DNA from: Robertmurraya massiliosenegalensis JC6
GTDB taxonomy: Bacteria > Bacillota > Bacilli > Bacillales > Cytobacillaceae
DNA length: 64,000 nt
Assembly: GCF_000311725.1 (NCBI RefSeq)
Contig: NZ_HE978512.1
Coordinates: 137,893-201,892 of the forward strand
Direction: 5' to 3'
Part shown: positions 1 to 7,974 of the stretch, one piece after another
Layout: every line of letters begins with the position of its first letter
How positions within the stretch are numbered: position 1 is the first letter of the stretch
Program-made: the position numbers and the translations under genes
Notes under the pieces: model-generated
What the model was told of the DNA's origin: nothing
Database searches by the model: none
What the model saw: the letters and a program-made list of their open reading frames with translations, nothing else

Positions 1-343
1 TACTGGACTCCGAGACCGTGGCGTTAAAACAGCCAATTTCCATGTATTACGAGCGACGAAGATGACCGCCATATTGGTAGAGTGTGGTTTCATGACAAAC
101 AAAGCGGATCTCAAGCTCCTTCGTTCAAATGTGTACCGAAAAACATGTGCAGAGGCCATTGTTAAAGGGCTACGGGAACAATTTGGACTTAACTTGAAAG
201 CTAGTGCCACTCCTGTTCCTAGTCAAACAGCGGCACAGTATAAAGTAGTAGCTGGTCCTTTTCAGGAGAAAGCAACAGCTGACAAATTATTGACTAAGCT
301 AAAGGAGGAAGGTTTTCCAGTAAGCATCGTTTCGGAAAGGTAA
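1..343 (+). CDS. N-acetylmuramoyl-L-alanine amidase with SPOR tail (3' part only)
   Basis: The reading frame is open from base 2 to the stop at 341-343, so the gene starts before the window. The first visible residues read G-L-R-D-R-G-V-K followed by a stretch ending I-L-V-E-C-G-F, which is the end of the Amidase_3 fold; the Glu in ILVE is the catalytic glutamate of this zinc amidase family. After a short Pro/Ser linker comes a single SPOR-like repeat (Y-K-V-V-A-G-P-F onward), which in this family binds glycan strands. It would cleave the amide bond between MurNAc and the stem peptide outside the cell. The Met at base 62 lies inside the catalytic domain and is not a real start. CwlC/CwlM-type spore or growth amidases are the likely relatives; which one cannot be decided from the fragment. 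Confidence 0.9.
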   Translation, partial: TGLRDRGVKTANFHVLRATKMTAILVECGFMTNKADLKLLRSNVYRKTCAEAIVKGLREQFGLNLKASATPVPSQTAAQYKVVAGPFQEKATADKLLTKLKEEGFPVSIVSER

Positions 344-460
344 TCGTTAAGAGGCTGGGGTGCTATCTAAAATGGCCCTTATATAAAGGAAGAGGAGAAA
401 ATAGGGTTGTTTTTCTTCTCTTCTTTTTTCACTTTGCATCATGGATTTTGAAGCCTTGTG

Positions 461-651
461 CTAACAGGAGAGTTTCCTGTTAAATGAAATATAGAGCTAG
501 TTGTGGCGGAGATAAGGGAAGTTTTTCCGCCTATCGTGTTCAAAAACACATGTTTTTACGATTTTTGAACCGATAAGGGGAAGTTTTTCCGCCTATATAA
601 GCTACTTTTCATCAGATTTGCTCATGAAGCGGAAATTCTCCTTCTATTTTC
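461..651. repeat. Degenerate GGAA-N2-TTCC intergenic repeat cluster, copy A
   Basis: The 413-base spacer before the DUF523 gene holds four related modules: 461-483, 505-534, 571-597 and about 625-650. Each centres on a near palindrome of the type GGAA-(A/G)T-TTTCC flanked by CGGA or GATAAG on one side and GCCTAT or TGTTA on the other. Modules two and three are almost identical (both contain GGAAGTTTTTCCGCCTAT). Between them lies an inverted repeat GTTCAAAAA...TTTTTGAAC. The last module resembles one at 28781-28818. No gene was found in the rest of the spacer. Confidence 0.7.
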
Positions 652-756
652 CCCGTCCCGTTTCCCACTCCCCATTCTTGTTCATGAATGATTCTAGTTT
701 CGCATCGTTTGTATGTTAAAATGAGGATGAAATTTTCCGATGAGGAGACGAGTGTC

Positions 757-1215
757 ATGATTTTAGTCAGTTCTTGCTTGGCTGGATTGAACGTTAGGTA
801 CAATGGAACACATTGCTTAGATGAGCGTATTCGTGATTTAGTTGCTAAAAAGGAGGCAATGACCGTCTGCCCTGAAGTGCTTGGCGGTTTGTCTACCCCA
901 CGGGAACCTGCAGAAATTATCGGTGGCAGCGGAGAAGATGTACTGGATGGAAAAGCAAAAATAGTTTCCTGCTCTGGTATCGACGTCACCGAGCAATTTA
1001 TTAAAGGTGCGTATTTGGCTTTGGAAAAAGCTCAGCAGTTAGGAGCAACTATGATTGTTCTAAAAGAAAATAGCCCTTCATGTGGAAGCACCCACATTTA
1101 TGATGGTACATTTAGTGGAAAGATAGTAGCTGGAACTGGTGTAACTGCTGCCCTGCTGAAGAGGAATGGCTTAGAGGTCATCTCTGAGTCAGAGTTTATT
1201 GAGCGAGGGCTTTAG
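757..1215 (+). CDS. DUF523 family protein (YbbK-like)
   Basis: A 152-residue protein that begins M-I-L-V-S-S-C-L-A-G, the usual N-terminus of DUF523. Other family marks are V-C-P-E-V-L-G-G-L-S-T-P-R near residue 45 and the K-E-N-S-P-S-C-G-S segment near residue 105; the conserved cysteines suggest a metal or Fe-S site, but no activity is established. The start at 757 is chosen because GAGGAG lies seven to twelve bases upstream and because the longer frame from 688 adds residues not found in the family. It stands alone, between a repeat-rich spacer and a bidirectional terminator. Confidence 0.88.
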   Translation: MILVSSCLAGLNVRYNGTHCLDERIRDLVAKKEAMTVCPEVLGGLSTPREPAEIIGGSGEDVLDGKAKIVSCSGIDVTEQFIKGAYLALEKAQQLGATMIVLKENSPSCGSTHIYDGTFSGKIVAGTGVTAALLKRNGLEVISESEFIERGL

Positions 1216-1237
1216 ATTAAAGATTTCGATGGAGATA

Positions 1238-1274
1238 GCAAGTGGGCGCACAGATGGCGCATGAGACCACTTGC
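1238..1274. other. Perfect 8-bp stem structure after the DUF523 gene
   Basis: GCAAGTGG at 1238-1245 pairs exactly with CCACTTGC at 1267-1274, with two GCGC tetramers inside the loop. It precedes the stronger terminator and may be part of the 3' end of the transcript. Function is inferred only. Confidence 0.35.
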
Positions 1275-1292
1275 ATTTCGCAGGCATCATCA

Positions 1293-1330
1293 AAAACAGC
1301 GCATCCCCGATAATAAAGGTGCGCTGTTTT
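1293..1330. terminator. Bidirectional Rho-independent terminator
   Basis: An 11-bp perfect stem AAAACAGCGCA / TGCGCTGTTTT with a 16-base loop separates the DUF523 gene from the convergent yvlB-yvlD operon. A or T runs on both flanks let it work in both directions. Confidence 0.85.
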
Positions 1331-1343
1331 CCCTATAATTTAA

Positions 1344-1706
1344 CTATCTTCTTTTATCCTTCTTATCATAAATAACATTTTGAATGACAAGGTTGACGAT
1401 CGACATGATTGCTGAAATGAGAATGGCCATTCCTAATCCGTTGATTTGAAATGCCTCACCAATGAGTGCATCTGTCAAAAGGAGAGTTACCCCATTTATC
1501 ACAAACAAAAACAATCCGAGGGTAAAGACTGTAATTGGCAAGGTAAGAATAATTAAAATCGGCTTCACTAAAATATTGAGGATCGCTAGCACAAAACTAG
1601 CTCCAACTGCCGCTCCAAATCCTTCAATATAAAGAGAATTCTCAAAATATCCTGCCATTGCAATAAATAGGACCGCATTAATTAAAATTCCAATAATCCA
1701 TCTCAT
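1344..1706 (-). CDS. yvlD: YvlD-like membrane protein (phage holin 4_2 family)
   Basis: About 120 residues, nearly all in four hydrophobic segments (roughly residues 2-20, 25-45, 52-75 and 86-108), ending in a basic tail K-K-D-K-R-R. This is the layout of the PF04020 'mycobacterial 4 TMS phage holin' family to which B. subtilis YvlD belongs; no holin activity is implied. The start at 1706 sits seven bases after AAAGGATG; the Met nine bases further up has no spacing to that site. It lies 26 bases after yvlB and shares its SigW-type promoter, as in the yvlABCD envelope-stress operon of B. subtilis, but yvlA and yvlC are absent here. Confidence 0.85.
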   Translation of the reverse strand: MRWIIGILINAVLFIAMAGYFENSLYIEGFGAAVGASFVLAILNILVKPILIILTLPITVFTLGLFLFVINGVTLLLTDALIGEAFQINGLGMAILISAIMSIVNLVIQNVIYDKKDKRR

Positions 1707-1732
1707 ATTCAACATCCTTTAAATACGATTTA

Positions 1733-2836
1733 CTACTTCACCCGTTTAATTGTTACAGAACCAGTTTTCGTATCTGCATCCACTCTTGTGACATGATCAC
1801 TTGGAGAACTTGGTTCAAAACGAATTTGTTTTTGGACAACTTCACTTTTATCTTCAATAATGTGAATTCCGGTATAATCTACATTGAAATTCCCTAGATT
1901 GGTTTTCAATTCACCTGCGATAGCTGCTGTTTCTGGGAGATACAACTTAATTCCACCTGTTGTCACTTTCGCTTCAATTCGCTCACAGCTAGCATCAATA
2001 ACATTACAATTAATATTTCCATTAAAAGACTGTAGCTCTATTCTCTTGAAACCACCGTCTACTTTAATCGCCCCATTAATCGTTTCTGCTTCTAGATCAT
2101 CTATTTTACCATTACGAACTTCAATTTGCCCGTTTGCTGTTTCCGCATCCACGTATTTGCTTGTTAAGTTAGACATATTGATTTTTCCATTCGCTGTTTT
2201 TACATTATACTTCTCTACTTGTAAGTTTTCACTTTCAATCGAGCCATTAAACATTCTCACTTTTATATTTTCATATTGCGCTTGTGGAATGAAGAGGGTA
2301 GCATGGATTTTCATCCACTTTTGTTGTGACGCAAATCGAAGCTTTTGTCCTTCAATCGCAAAAATCACATCTTTTAAAAACGTGTTTCGCGCCTCATCTT
2401 GAGAATCAACTCGATACACTTTTGCCTCACACTCGACACGAACATCTTGCTGCTCCCAAGGTACAATCTTTACAGAACCGTTCGCTAAGTCCACGTCCAC
2501 CTCTCTTAAATATACATCCCCTTGTTGGAAAATATGAGAGATATCAACGGAGCTTCCGAAATTTAAGTCCAAATCAAAATCCTTAATTTTTTGAATCGCT
2601 GTATCAACAAATTCAAAAATTTTATCCTTTGTCGAATGATGTTTTTGATTGGAAAAAGATTCCTCCTTCTTCGCCTCTTCAAACTTCACAGATGTTGACA
2701 GTTCACACAACAATTCATCTTTGCTTTTCTTTTGGCTTTCTGCAGCATCAAGCCCTTCCAATAATACCAAAGCTTCATTAACGGTTAACTTTCCCTCTTG
2801 CACCATGTTCAATATTCGTTTTCGCTCTTCTTGCAT
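1733..2836 (-). CDS. yvlB: YvlB-like DUF4097 envelope-stress protein
   Basis: A 367-residue soluble protein. Residues 1-35 (M-Q-E-E-R-K-R-I-L-N-M-V-Q-E-G-K) form the short helical SHOCT-like module found in YvlB and LiaX; a charged linker follows, then from about residue 90 a long beta-helical DUF4097 region rich in N-G-x-I and T-A-N-G-K/Q-I repeats. No enzymatic site is visible. The start at 2836 follows a perfect AGGAGGATTT; the frame extends 12 codons further but that would place the ribosome site inside the gene. A SigW-type promoter at 2923-2949 reads into it. The family is part of the cell-envelope stress response in Bacillus and of daptomycin response (LiaX) in enterococci. Confidence 0.85.
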   Translation of the reverse strand: MQEERKRILNMVQEGKLTVNEALVLLEGLDAAESQKKSKDELLCELSTSVKFEEAKKEESFSNQKHHSTKDKIFEFVDTAIQKIKDFDLDLNFGSSVDISHIFQQGDVYLREVDVDLANGSVKIVPWEQQDVRVECEAKVYRVDSQDEARNTFLKDVIFAIEGQKLRFASQQKWMKIHATLFIPQAQYENIKVRMFNGSIESENLQVEKYNVKTANGKINMSNLTSKYVDAETANGQIEVRNGKIDDLEAETINGAIKVDGGFKRIELQSFNGNINCNVIDASCERIEAKVTTGGIKLYLPETAAIAGELKTNLGNFNVDYTGIHIIEDKSEVVQKQIRFEPSSPSDHVTRVDADTKTGSVTIKRVK

Positions 2837-2922
2837 CGTGAAATCCTCCTCATATCTAACTAAATCTTTCATATCCTTTACAAAAATTCGTATTAGAATG
2901 ACAAATAACCCTTTCCTATTTG

Positions 2923-2949
2923 TACGTTAAGACCAAGTTGAAGGTTTCA
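2923..2949 (-). promoter_or_regulatory. SigW-type ECF promoter of yvlB-yvlD
   Basis: Reading the minus strand, TGAAAC (2949-2944) is followed after 17 bases by CGTA (2926-2923). This is the SigW signature and matches the known SigW control of yvlABCD in B. subtilis. Confidence 0.75.
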
Positions 2950-2960
2950 TTTTCCATTAC

Positions 2961-2999
2961 GTAAAAATAAAAATCCCTGCAAGCCGATTCCTGCAGGGA
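2961..2999 (-). terminator. Terminator of the two-component operon
   Basis: On the minus strand TCCCTGCAG and TTGCAGGGA form a hairpin (2999-2974) followed by a T-rich run TTTTTATTTTT. It lies just after the response regulator stop codon. Confidence 0.85.
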
Positions 3000-3009
3000 C
3001 TCCTAATCG

Positions 3010-3720
3010 TTATAAATACTCTAAAATAACATTGCTATTTCGCTTATTAAACACATACTGACTAATCGGGCGACCAATTGTTCCATACGATACTCGTGTT
3101 TCTAAAACACCGATTTCTTCGAGAAAGTTTAAATATTTGCGGATCGACACCCTCGAAATGCCTGTGCTCTTTGCAATATCAGCTGTTGAAAATTCATTTT
3201 CGCCAATCTTTTGCAATTCGTCCCACACTAAATTCAGAGTGTGCTTCGTCAACCCCTTTGGAAGCTGATGTGAAGTTGACATTCTCTCCTTTTGTAACAA
3301 CCGATCATCCAGTTCCTGCTGATTAATTCGATGAGGATGATACTCTAAGAATTCCAGCTTTTGCTGATAAGAAATAAGGGCCTCTTTTAATCTAGCAAAA
3401 GTAAAAGGTTTAATTAAGTAATCAATCGTGCCAAATCTCAATGCATTTTGAATCGTATCAATATCAGAAGCTGCTGTAATCAAAATGACGTCGATACTTA
3501 ACTCTAACTCTCGAACATAAGGTAATAGGGTCAGTCCATTGTCTCCAGGCATATATACATCTAGTAAGATGAGATCGATATCGGTTGTCTTGAGGATTTC
3601 TTTTGCATCCTTTACCGAATGGGCAATTGCAATTGCTTCAAATCCATCTATGCTTTCCACATAGCGCTTATTCAGTTCTGCCACCATTGGATCATCTTCA
3701 ACGATCAATACTTGAATCAT
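3010..3720 (-). CDS. CitT/DctR/MalR-type response regulator
   Basis: A 236-residue regulator: receiver domain over residues 1-120 with the acidic pair E-D-D near 8-10, phospho-acceptor Asp in L-L-D-V-Y-M-P near 54 and Lys in I-K-P-F near 104; a linker; and a C-terminal winged-helix from about 150 (F-S-T-A-D-I-A-K-S-T-G-I-S-R-V-S-I-R). This is the CitT/DcuR family that activates C4-dicarboxylate or citrate transport genes. The ATG at 3720 is preferred over the GTG at 3729 because AAGGTG sits six bases before it. It overlaps its kinase gene by 23 bases. No dicarboxylate transporter is adjacent; the only one in the window is the DASS carrier at 44-45 kb. Confidence 0.85.
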   Translation of the reverse strand: MIQVLIVEDDPMVAELNKRYVESIDGFEAIAIAHSVKDAKEILKTTDIDLILLDVYMPGDNGLTLLPYVRELELSIDVILITAASDIDTIQNALRFGTIDYLIKPFTFARLKEALISYQQKLEFLEYHPHRINQQELDDRLLQKERMSTSHQLPKGLTKHTLNLVWDELQKIGENEFSTADIAKSTGISRVSIRKYLNFLEEIGVLETRVSYGTIGRPISQYVFNKRNSNVILEYL

Positions 3721-5311
3721 CGGTTTCACCTTCGCTTTGACAAGATATTTTTATGGTAAATATCGTACCCTCTTTGCTCGAACTAGATAGCTGTATTCTC
3801 CCCTTTAACCTTTCTACGGTCTGTTTCAATAAGAATAGTCCATAGCCTCGATTTTCTCCCTTTGTTGAGAATCCTTTTTCAAAAAGTATGGTTTGATGTT
3901 CTTCTGCTATTCCATTTCCGAAATCTTTCATTTCTATGATTAAGTCCTTATTAAGGAATTCTAATTTGAGAGCCACTTCCCTATTTTCGCTCTTCTGGGC
4001 AGCATCAATAGCATTATCAATTAAGTTCCCGATGATCGTGATTAAGTCATGAGAAAACTTTGGGTCACTCCATTGTGGAAAGGCATGATTAATGGTCAAC
4101 TTAAACTGAATTCCTACTTCTCTTGCATGGCTTAATTTCCCGAGTAGAAAACCAACTAGTGCAGGATCCTTTAGTTTTTTTGTAATACTGCTTATATCGT
4201 TTTGAGTATCTTCTACTGTTTTTTCAATGAATTTTTCTAACTCTCGATATTCTTCTAGGTGAATCATCCCAAGGATACAATGAAGCTGATTCATGTATTC
4301 GTGTGATTGAGCTCTTAAAGCATCTGCATATAATTGCACCCCTGTCAGTTTCTCAGCAAGATGCTTTATTTCACTTTTGTCCCTCCACGTATTGACGGCC
4401 CCGACAATCTCACCATGTACGAAAATGGGAACTGTATTGCTCATAATCTCTTTTCCATTAACTACCTGTTCTTGATCTAGATAAGGCTTACCCGTTTTAA
4501 GTGCCAAATTTAGCTTCGAATGTATTGCTAAAGAATCTATTTTTTTGCCAATTAGCTCTTGATTCAGACACGATTTTCCAAGTAATTTCATAGCAGATTT
4601 ATTCACCAAAGTGATATATCCATCCTTGTCCACAGCGATAATGCCCTCATGCACAGATTCAATAAGAGCTTGCCTTTCATTAAAGATCATGGCAATTTCA
4701 GGTGGTTCTAAGCCAAATAACACTCTTTTTATTAAAAAGGATAAGAAGATGGCACAGATTGCTCCGAAAATGACGCCAATCCCTATTCCCATAAATATAT
4801 TTTTACGTAACATGCTTAACACTAATTCAATTCGGTCAAGCGTAATCCCAACTGAAACAGCCCCAATTTGCTTGTTATTTTCATTAAAAATAGGTGTAAA
4901 GGCCCTCAATGATTTCCCAAGTGTACCTTCAGATACGGAAGCATATTCTTTCCCTTTGAGGACATCCTTCTCGTCTCCACCGACGAATTTCTCTCCGATT
5001 TTATTCGGATCTGGATGAGATTTTCTTATGCCATTCATATCCATCACTACGATAAATTCAACAGAAGTGGATGTCTGAATTTTTTTAGTTAGCTCTTGAA
5101 TGGATGCTTCATTTTCTTTATCATTTAAGGCATTTATTATGCTAGGAGTTAGCGCTACCGTTCTAGAGATGTTGAATGCCTTCTCTTTTTGACTGGCCAC
5201 AATTCGCTCTGATACAGTGCGGTTAATAAAATATCCAGTGATCAAAATAGAGATAGTGACGACAACACTCACAAGAAGAATGACCATATATTTTAGCTTT
5301 ATTTTTTTCAT
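3698..5311 (-). CDS. CitA/DctS-type sensor histidine kinase
   Basis: About 537 residues. A first membrane helix (about 8-30) is followed by an extracytoplasmic single-Cache (sCache_3/CitA-like) sensor with the R-K-S-H-P-D-P motif, a second helix near 180-205, a cytoplasmic PAS domain (about 220-320), a Spo0B-like dimerisation helix with H-E-Y-M-N-Q-L-H as phosphorylation box, and a HATPase domain with N-L-I-D-N-A-I-D and G-x-G-L-F segments. The family senses malate, fumarate, succinate or citrate outside the cell. The start at 5311 begins the first basic-hydrophobic segment M-K-K-I-K-L-K; AAGGTG lies upstream. Which substrate it senses cannot be told from sequence. Confidence 0.87.
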   Translation of the reverse strand: MKKIKLKYMVILLVSVVVTISILITGYFINRTVSERIVASQKEKAFNISRTVALTPSIINALNDKENEASIQELTKKIQTSTSVEFIVVMDMNGIRKSHPDPNKIGEKFVGGDEKDVLKGKEYASVSEGTLGKSLRAFTPIFNENNKQIGAVSVGITLDRIELVLSMLRKNIFMGIGIGVIFGAICAIFLSFLIKRVLFGLEPPEIAMIFNERQALIESVHEGIIAVDKDGYITLVNKSAMKLLGKSCLNQELIGKKIDSLAIHSKLNLALKTGKPYLDQEQVVNGKEIMSNTVPIFVHGEIVGAVNTWRDKSEIKHLAEKLTGVQLYADALRAQSHEYMNQLHCILGMIHLEEYRELEKFIEKTVEDTQNDISSITKKLKDPALVGFLLGKLSHAREVGIQFKLTINHAFPQWSDPKFSHDLITIIGNLIDNAIDAAQKSENREVALKLEFLNKDLIIEMKDFGNGIAEEHQTILFEKGFSTKGENRGYGLFLLKQTVERLKGRIQLSSSSKEGTIFTIKISCQSEGETDDSSIDR

Positions 5312-5433
5312 TTTTCTGGGGGCACCTTCTTTATTCTTGCTATAGTGAATTTCTAGCAATAGAATAACATAATGTTTAGAACAAAAATGAAAGCATATAA
5401 GTGCAATTACTGAACATTATCCTTATTTCCCCC

Positions 5434-5473
5434 AAAAAATAGAAATGGCCTCAGACCAGATAATCTGAAGCCA
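5434..5473 (-). terminator. Terminator after the small zinc-ribbon protein
   Basis: A GGCTTCAGA / TCTGAGGCC hairpin with one mismatch (5473-5446) followed on the minus strand by TTTCTATTTTTT. Confidence 0.7.
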
Positions 5474-5530
5474 CTATTTCAAAAATTTTTCCTTTGAAAT
5501 CCTTCACATTCTGTCTACTTTTCTCATTTT

Positions 5531-5716
5531 TTAACTGGCAATATTCGTTGATTTATTGACTAGTTTCTCTCCACTAAACACTAGCATTTCTTGATGACCA
5601 CACTTACTACATGTTAAAACTGGTACTCTTAGGTCGTAATCATCATCTGCTCCATGGAAAAGATCTGTCCTACTACTTTTGAGTAATTCGGCTTTACAAC
5701 AAGATGATTTCAACAT
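5531..5716 (-). CDS. Small cysteine-rich protein, putative zinc ribbon
   Basis: A 61-residue protein with C-C at residues 6-7 and a C-S-K-C pair near 36-39, four cysteines that could hold one zinc. It starts after AGGAGGCGAAA, a strong ribosome site. I do not recognise a named family. It sits alone between the sensor kinase and a LysR gene and has its own terminator. Function unknown. Confidence 0.65.
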   Translation of the reverse strand: MLKSSCCKAELLKSSRTDLFHGADDDYDLRVPVLTCSKCGHQEMLVFSGEKLVNKSTNIAS

Positions 5717-5870
5717 TTTCGCCTCCTATCTTTTGTGAATTATCAATTAATTTAGTTATAAGCTATCATTATTTCTTTATATAATTTAATTATAAGTGAA
5801 ATACTTCACAAACTTTAATTTAAAAAAAGACAATTATAGTAATCTTTCAAATTTCTTACAATAACTGCAT

Positions 5871-6761
5871 TTATTTCAATACTTTATTCTTCAATTCTTC
5901 ATGATAGTAATCACTGATAAATTCAATCACCTTTTTACAATCACTTGATAAAACTTTTCCTTTTTTCCAAGCCAAACCTATATTTATATTTATTCGTTCT
6001 TTTAGTGGAACAGCGATTAGTTCATGATGTTCTCTCACAAAAACATTCATTAATAATGATAAGCCTAAGCCTTTTGCAACCATCGCCTTGACCGTTTCTA
6101 CTTTATCTGAAGTAAAAATGATATTGGGCTCCACTTTAGAAGAAAAGCATCTATTCAAGAAAATATTATGGTGAACATATTCCTCTGTTAAAATGATGAA
6201 TTTTTCATTGATCAATTCGCTGTACTGAAGACTCTTTTTTCTTCGAAGAGGATGATTTTTCGGCATACATATAACAAGTTGATCCTGAACCAATGGCATC
6301 ATTTCTAATTTCTCAGAGTGCTCCGGAAGGATAATGAATCCCATCTCCAGTTCATCTTTCTCAATCAGATTTCTAATGGCCACTGAGCCTTTTTCTATCA
6401 CATCAAATTCTATAAGCGGATGATTTCTTTTAAATTCCTTATATATGTTTGGGAACATTTGCGCTCCAATCATTGGTGGAAGACCAATTTTGACAACGCG
6501 ATTATCTGAATCAGTTATTTCATTTTTTATATCATCAATGTTAGAAAGTATATCAATAATTCGAGTTAAGAATATATCACCTTTAGGAGTAAGTGCTACA
6601 CTTTTTGTCGTTCTCTCTAATAACTTCACCCCCAATTCATGCTCTAATTTATGAACAGAATTCGAAATGGACGGCTGCGATACATGCAATGATTCTGCAG
6701 CATGTGTAAAACTTTTTAGTCTACCAACTTCAACAAAGTACTCTAATTGTCTTAACTCCAT
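5871..6761 (-). CDS. LysR-family transcriptional regulator
   Basis: A 296-residue LysR protein: N-terminal winged helix-turn-helix (E-L-R-Q-L-E-Y-F-V-E onward, with S-Q-P-S-I-S-N-S in the recognition region) and a C-terminal periplasmic-binding-like effector domain from about residue 90 (V-K-I-G-L-P-P-M-I-G-A). The ATG at 6761 is chosen: AGGAGG precedes it by seven bases, whereas the in-frame TTG six bases earlier touches that site. It is clearly related in sequence to the LysR protein at 45959-46879, both having the same G-L-P-P-x-I-G-A opening of the effector domain. No target gene is adjacent, so the effector is unknown. Confidence 0.87.
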   Translation of the reverse strand: MELRQLEYFVEVGRLKSFTHAAESLHVSQPSISNSVHKLEHELGVKLLERTTKSVALTPKGDIFLTRIIDILSNIDDIKNEITDSDNRVVKIGLPPMIGAQMFPNIYKEFKRNHPLIEFDVIEKGSVAIRNLIEKDELEMGFIILPEHSEKLEMMPLVQDQLVICMPKNHPLRRKKSLQYSELINEKFIILTEEYVHHNIFLNRCFSSKVEPNIIFTSDKVETVKAMVAKGLGLSLLMNVFVREHHELIAVPLKERININIGLAWKKGKVLSSDCKKVIEFISDYYHEELKNKVLK

Positions 6762-6980
6762 TGCCAAGCCTCCTATCCGTTAACTAACTATAATTATATT
6801 TTTCTTTGCTCTAGCAAATTAGATAAGAAACTTTTGATACTATTATGTAATTAATGTAAGTAAAATCCTGTAACAAAATGTTCAATTGCGGCTTGACAAT
6901 GCTGGCACAGAAGTATAACAGTAACACTGGATATTTATGGTATTATTAATATAATCGAAATGACAAAGAGGAGGATAAGG

Positions 6981-7412
6981 ATGAAAAAGGTTGCCTTTAT
7001 ACTGATCTTTATTTCACTTTTTTTAGGTGGTTGCAGGATCGATTCCATGGCCATAAAAGCAAATACGGTGGAAGAAGCGATGGAAAATCTACAAAAAGAA
7101 GAACAAAATAGAGACTTTAAGCTCTATGGAATTTTAAATGCAGGTGATGATTTGGCCTTTGTTGCTTTTAAAGGTCTTATGAATGATCAAGATTTTTGGG
7201 TAGCTGAGGTGACGAAGAAAAACCAATACTGGGCTGTAACCAATTGCTATTTAATAATGGATTCTGGAATACCAAATGAAGTTTATCGTTTTGAAAACGT
7301 TGATTTAGGCTATGAATTAGGATTCACTCGGGGAGAGATGGCAGATGACAATGCTCGCTTCTTTGAATTCGAAGAAGAAGTTGAATGGAAGATTTGGTAC
7401 AAGCATTTATAA
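6981..7412 (+). CDS. Small lipoprotein of unknown function
   Basis: A 143-residue protein with a basic N-terminus, a hydrophobic stretch and a lipobox L-G-G-C near residue 18, so it should be exported and lipid-anchored. The mature part is acidic and aromatic-rich without a motif I recognise. The ATG at 6981 follows GAGGAGGATAAGG; the Met at 6960 is upstream of that site and is not used. It is convergent with the next small gene and shares its terminator. Confidence 0.7.
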   Translation: MKKVAFILIFISLFLGGCRIDSMAIKANTVEEAMENLQKEEQNRDFKLYGILNAGDDLAFVAFKGLMNDQDFWVAEVTKKNQYWAVTNCYLIMDSGIPNEVYRFENVDLGYELGFTRGEMADDNARFFEFEEEVEWKIWYKHL

Positions 7413-7441
7413 AAAAAGCCAGGCCACATGACCTGACTTTA
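7412..7441. terminator. Bidirectional terminator between two convergent small genes
   Basis: GCCAGGCC at 7418-7425 pairs with GACCTGAC at 7430-7437 (two G-T pairs), with an A run upstream on the plus strand giving a T run for the minus transcript. Confidence 0.65.
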
Positions 7442-7615
7442 CTCGACGATTCCTTTTTCTCTAAGAAGGGTATAGGCTTCGTCTTCTTTCTCTTCTTTAA
7501 TTTGATATTCGAGATTACCTTCGACGAATTTAGCACATCTTCCACCGAATGGCTTTAACATGGCTTTAATTTCTTTAATGTCTGTCTCTTCCTTCACTGG
7601 ATAATTCACTTTCAT
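7439..7615 (-). CDS. Conserved-looking small protein, function unknown
   Basis: A 58-residue charged protein (M-K-V-N-Y-P-V-K-E-E-T-D...) predicted as a compact alpha/beta fold. AAGGAGGTGATAAGG directly upstream is an excellent ribosome site for the ATG at 7615; the upstream GTG is inside that site. No family is recognised. Confidence 0.6.
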   Translation of the reverse strand: MKVNYPVKEETDIKEIKAMLKPFGGRCAKFVEGNLEYQIKEEKEDEAYTLLREKGIVE

Positions 7616-7898
7616 CCTTATCACCTCCTTGTCTTAATATAGTAAACTAGACAAATTTATACAGTGATAAAGATTACATTTTTTACTATTTTGAGTGCTA
7701 GCTTTTTGCTAGTTTTAAGCTATTAATGTGCTATCTGATTGCTATCACATTATCAGAATATCGACAAAAGAAAGGCATCGAGATTCGAATCTGCATGTCT
7801 GAGTTGAGCAAGAGGTAATTTGGTCTCATGAAGGACTCATGCGACCTAATTATGGTGACTACTCGAGAAAGATATGGCTCATGATATATGCTTATGCA
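7616..7898. other. Intergenic region without recognised gene
   Basis: The promoter side of the small gene at 7439 lies here. A run of GCTAG words (about 7697-7720) gives small direct and inverted repeats, and TCATG words recur near 7828-7880. I see no supported gene or RNA. Confidence 0.4.
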
Positions 7899-7952
7899 AA
7901 AAAAATAAAAAGACTGTAGACAAACTCGAAAATTTTCGAGTTATCTACAGTC
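7899..7952 (-). terminator. Terminator of the csbA-uvrB-uvrA region
   Basis: A long hairpin, GACTGTAGA at 7912 pairing with TCTACAGTC ending at 7952, with an inner AACTCGAA/TTCGAGTT stem, followed on the minus strand by TTTTTATTTTTTTT. Confidence 0.9.
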
Positions 7953-7974
7953 CGAATTCCGCTAACTTTGGGAG

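Noticed and set aside
612-989. Minus-strand frame of 125 codons over the DUF523 gene
   Set aside because: Antisense shadow of a clearly coding plus-strand gene; no ribosome site and low-complexity product.
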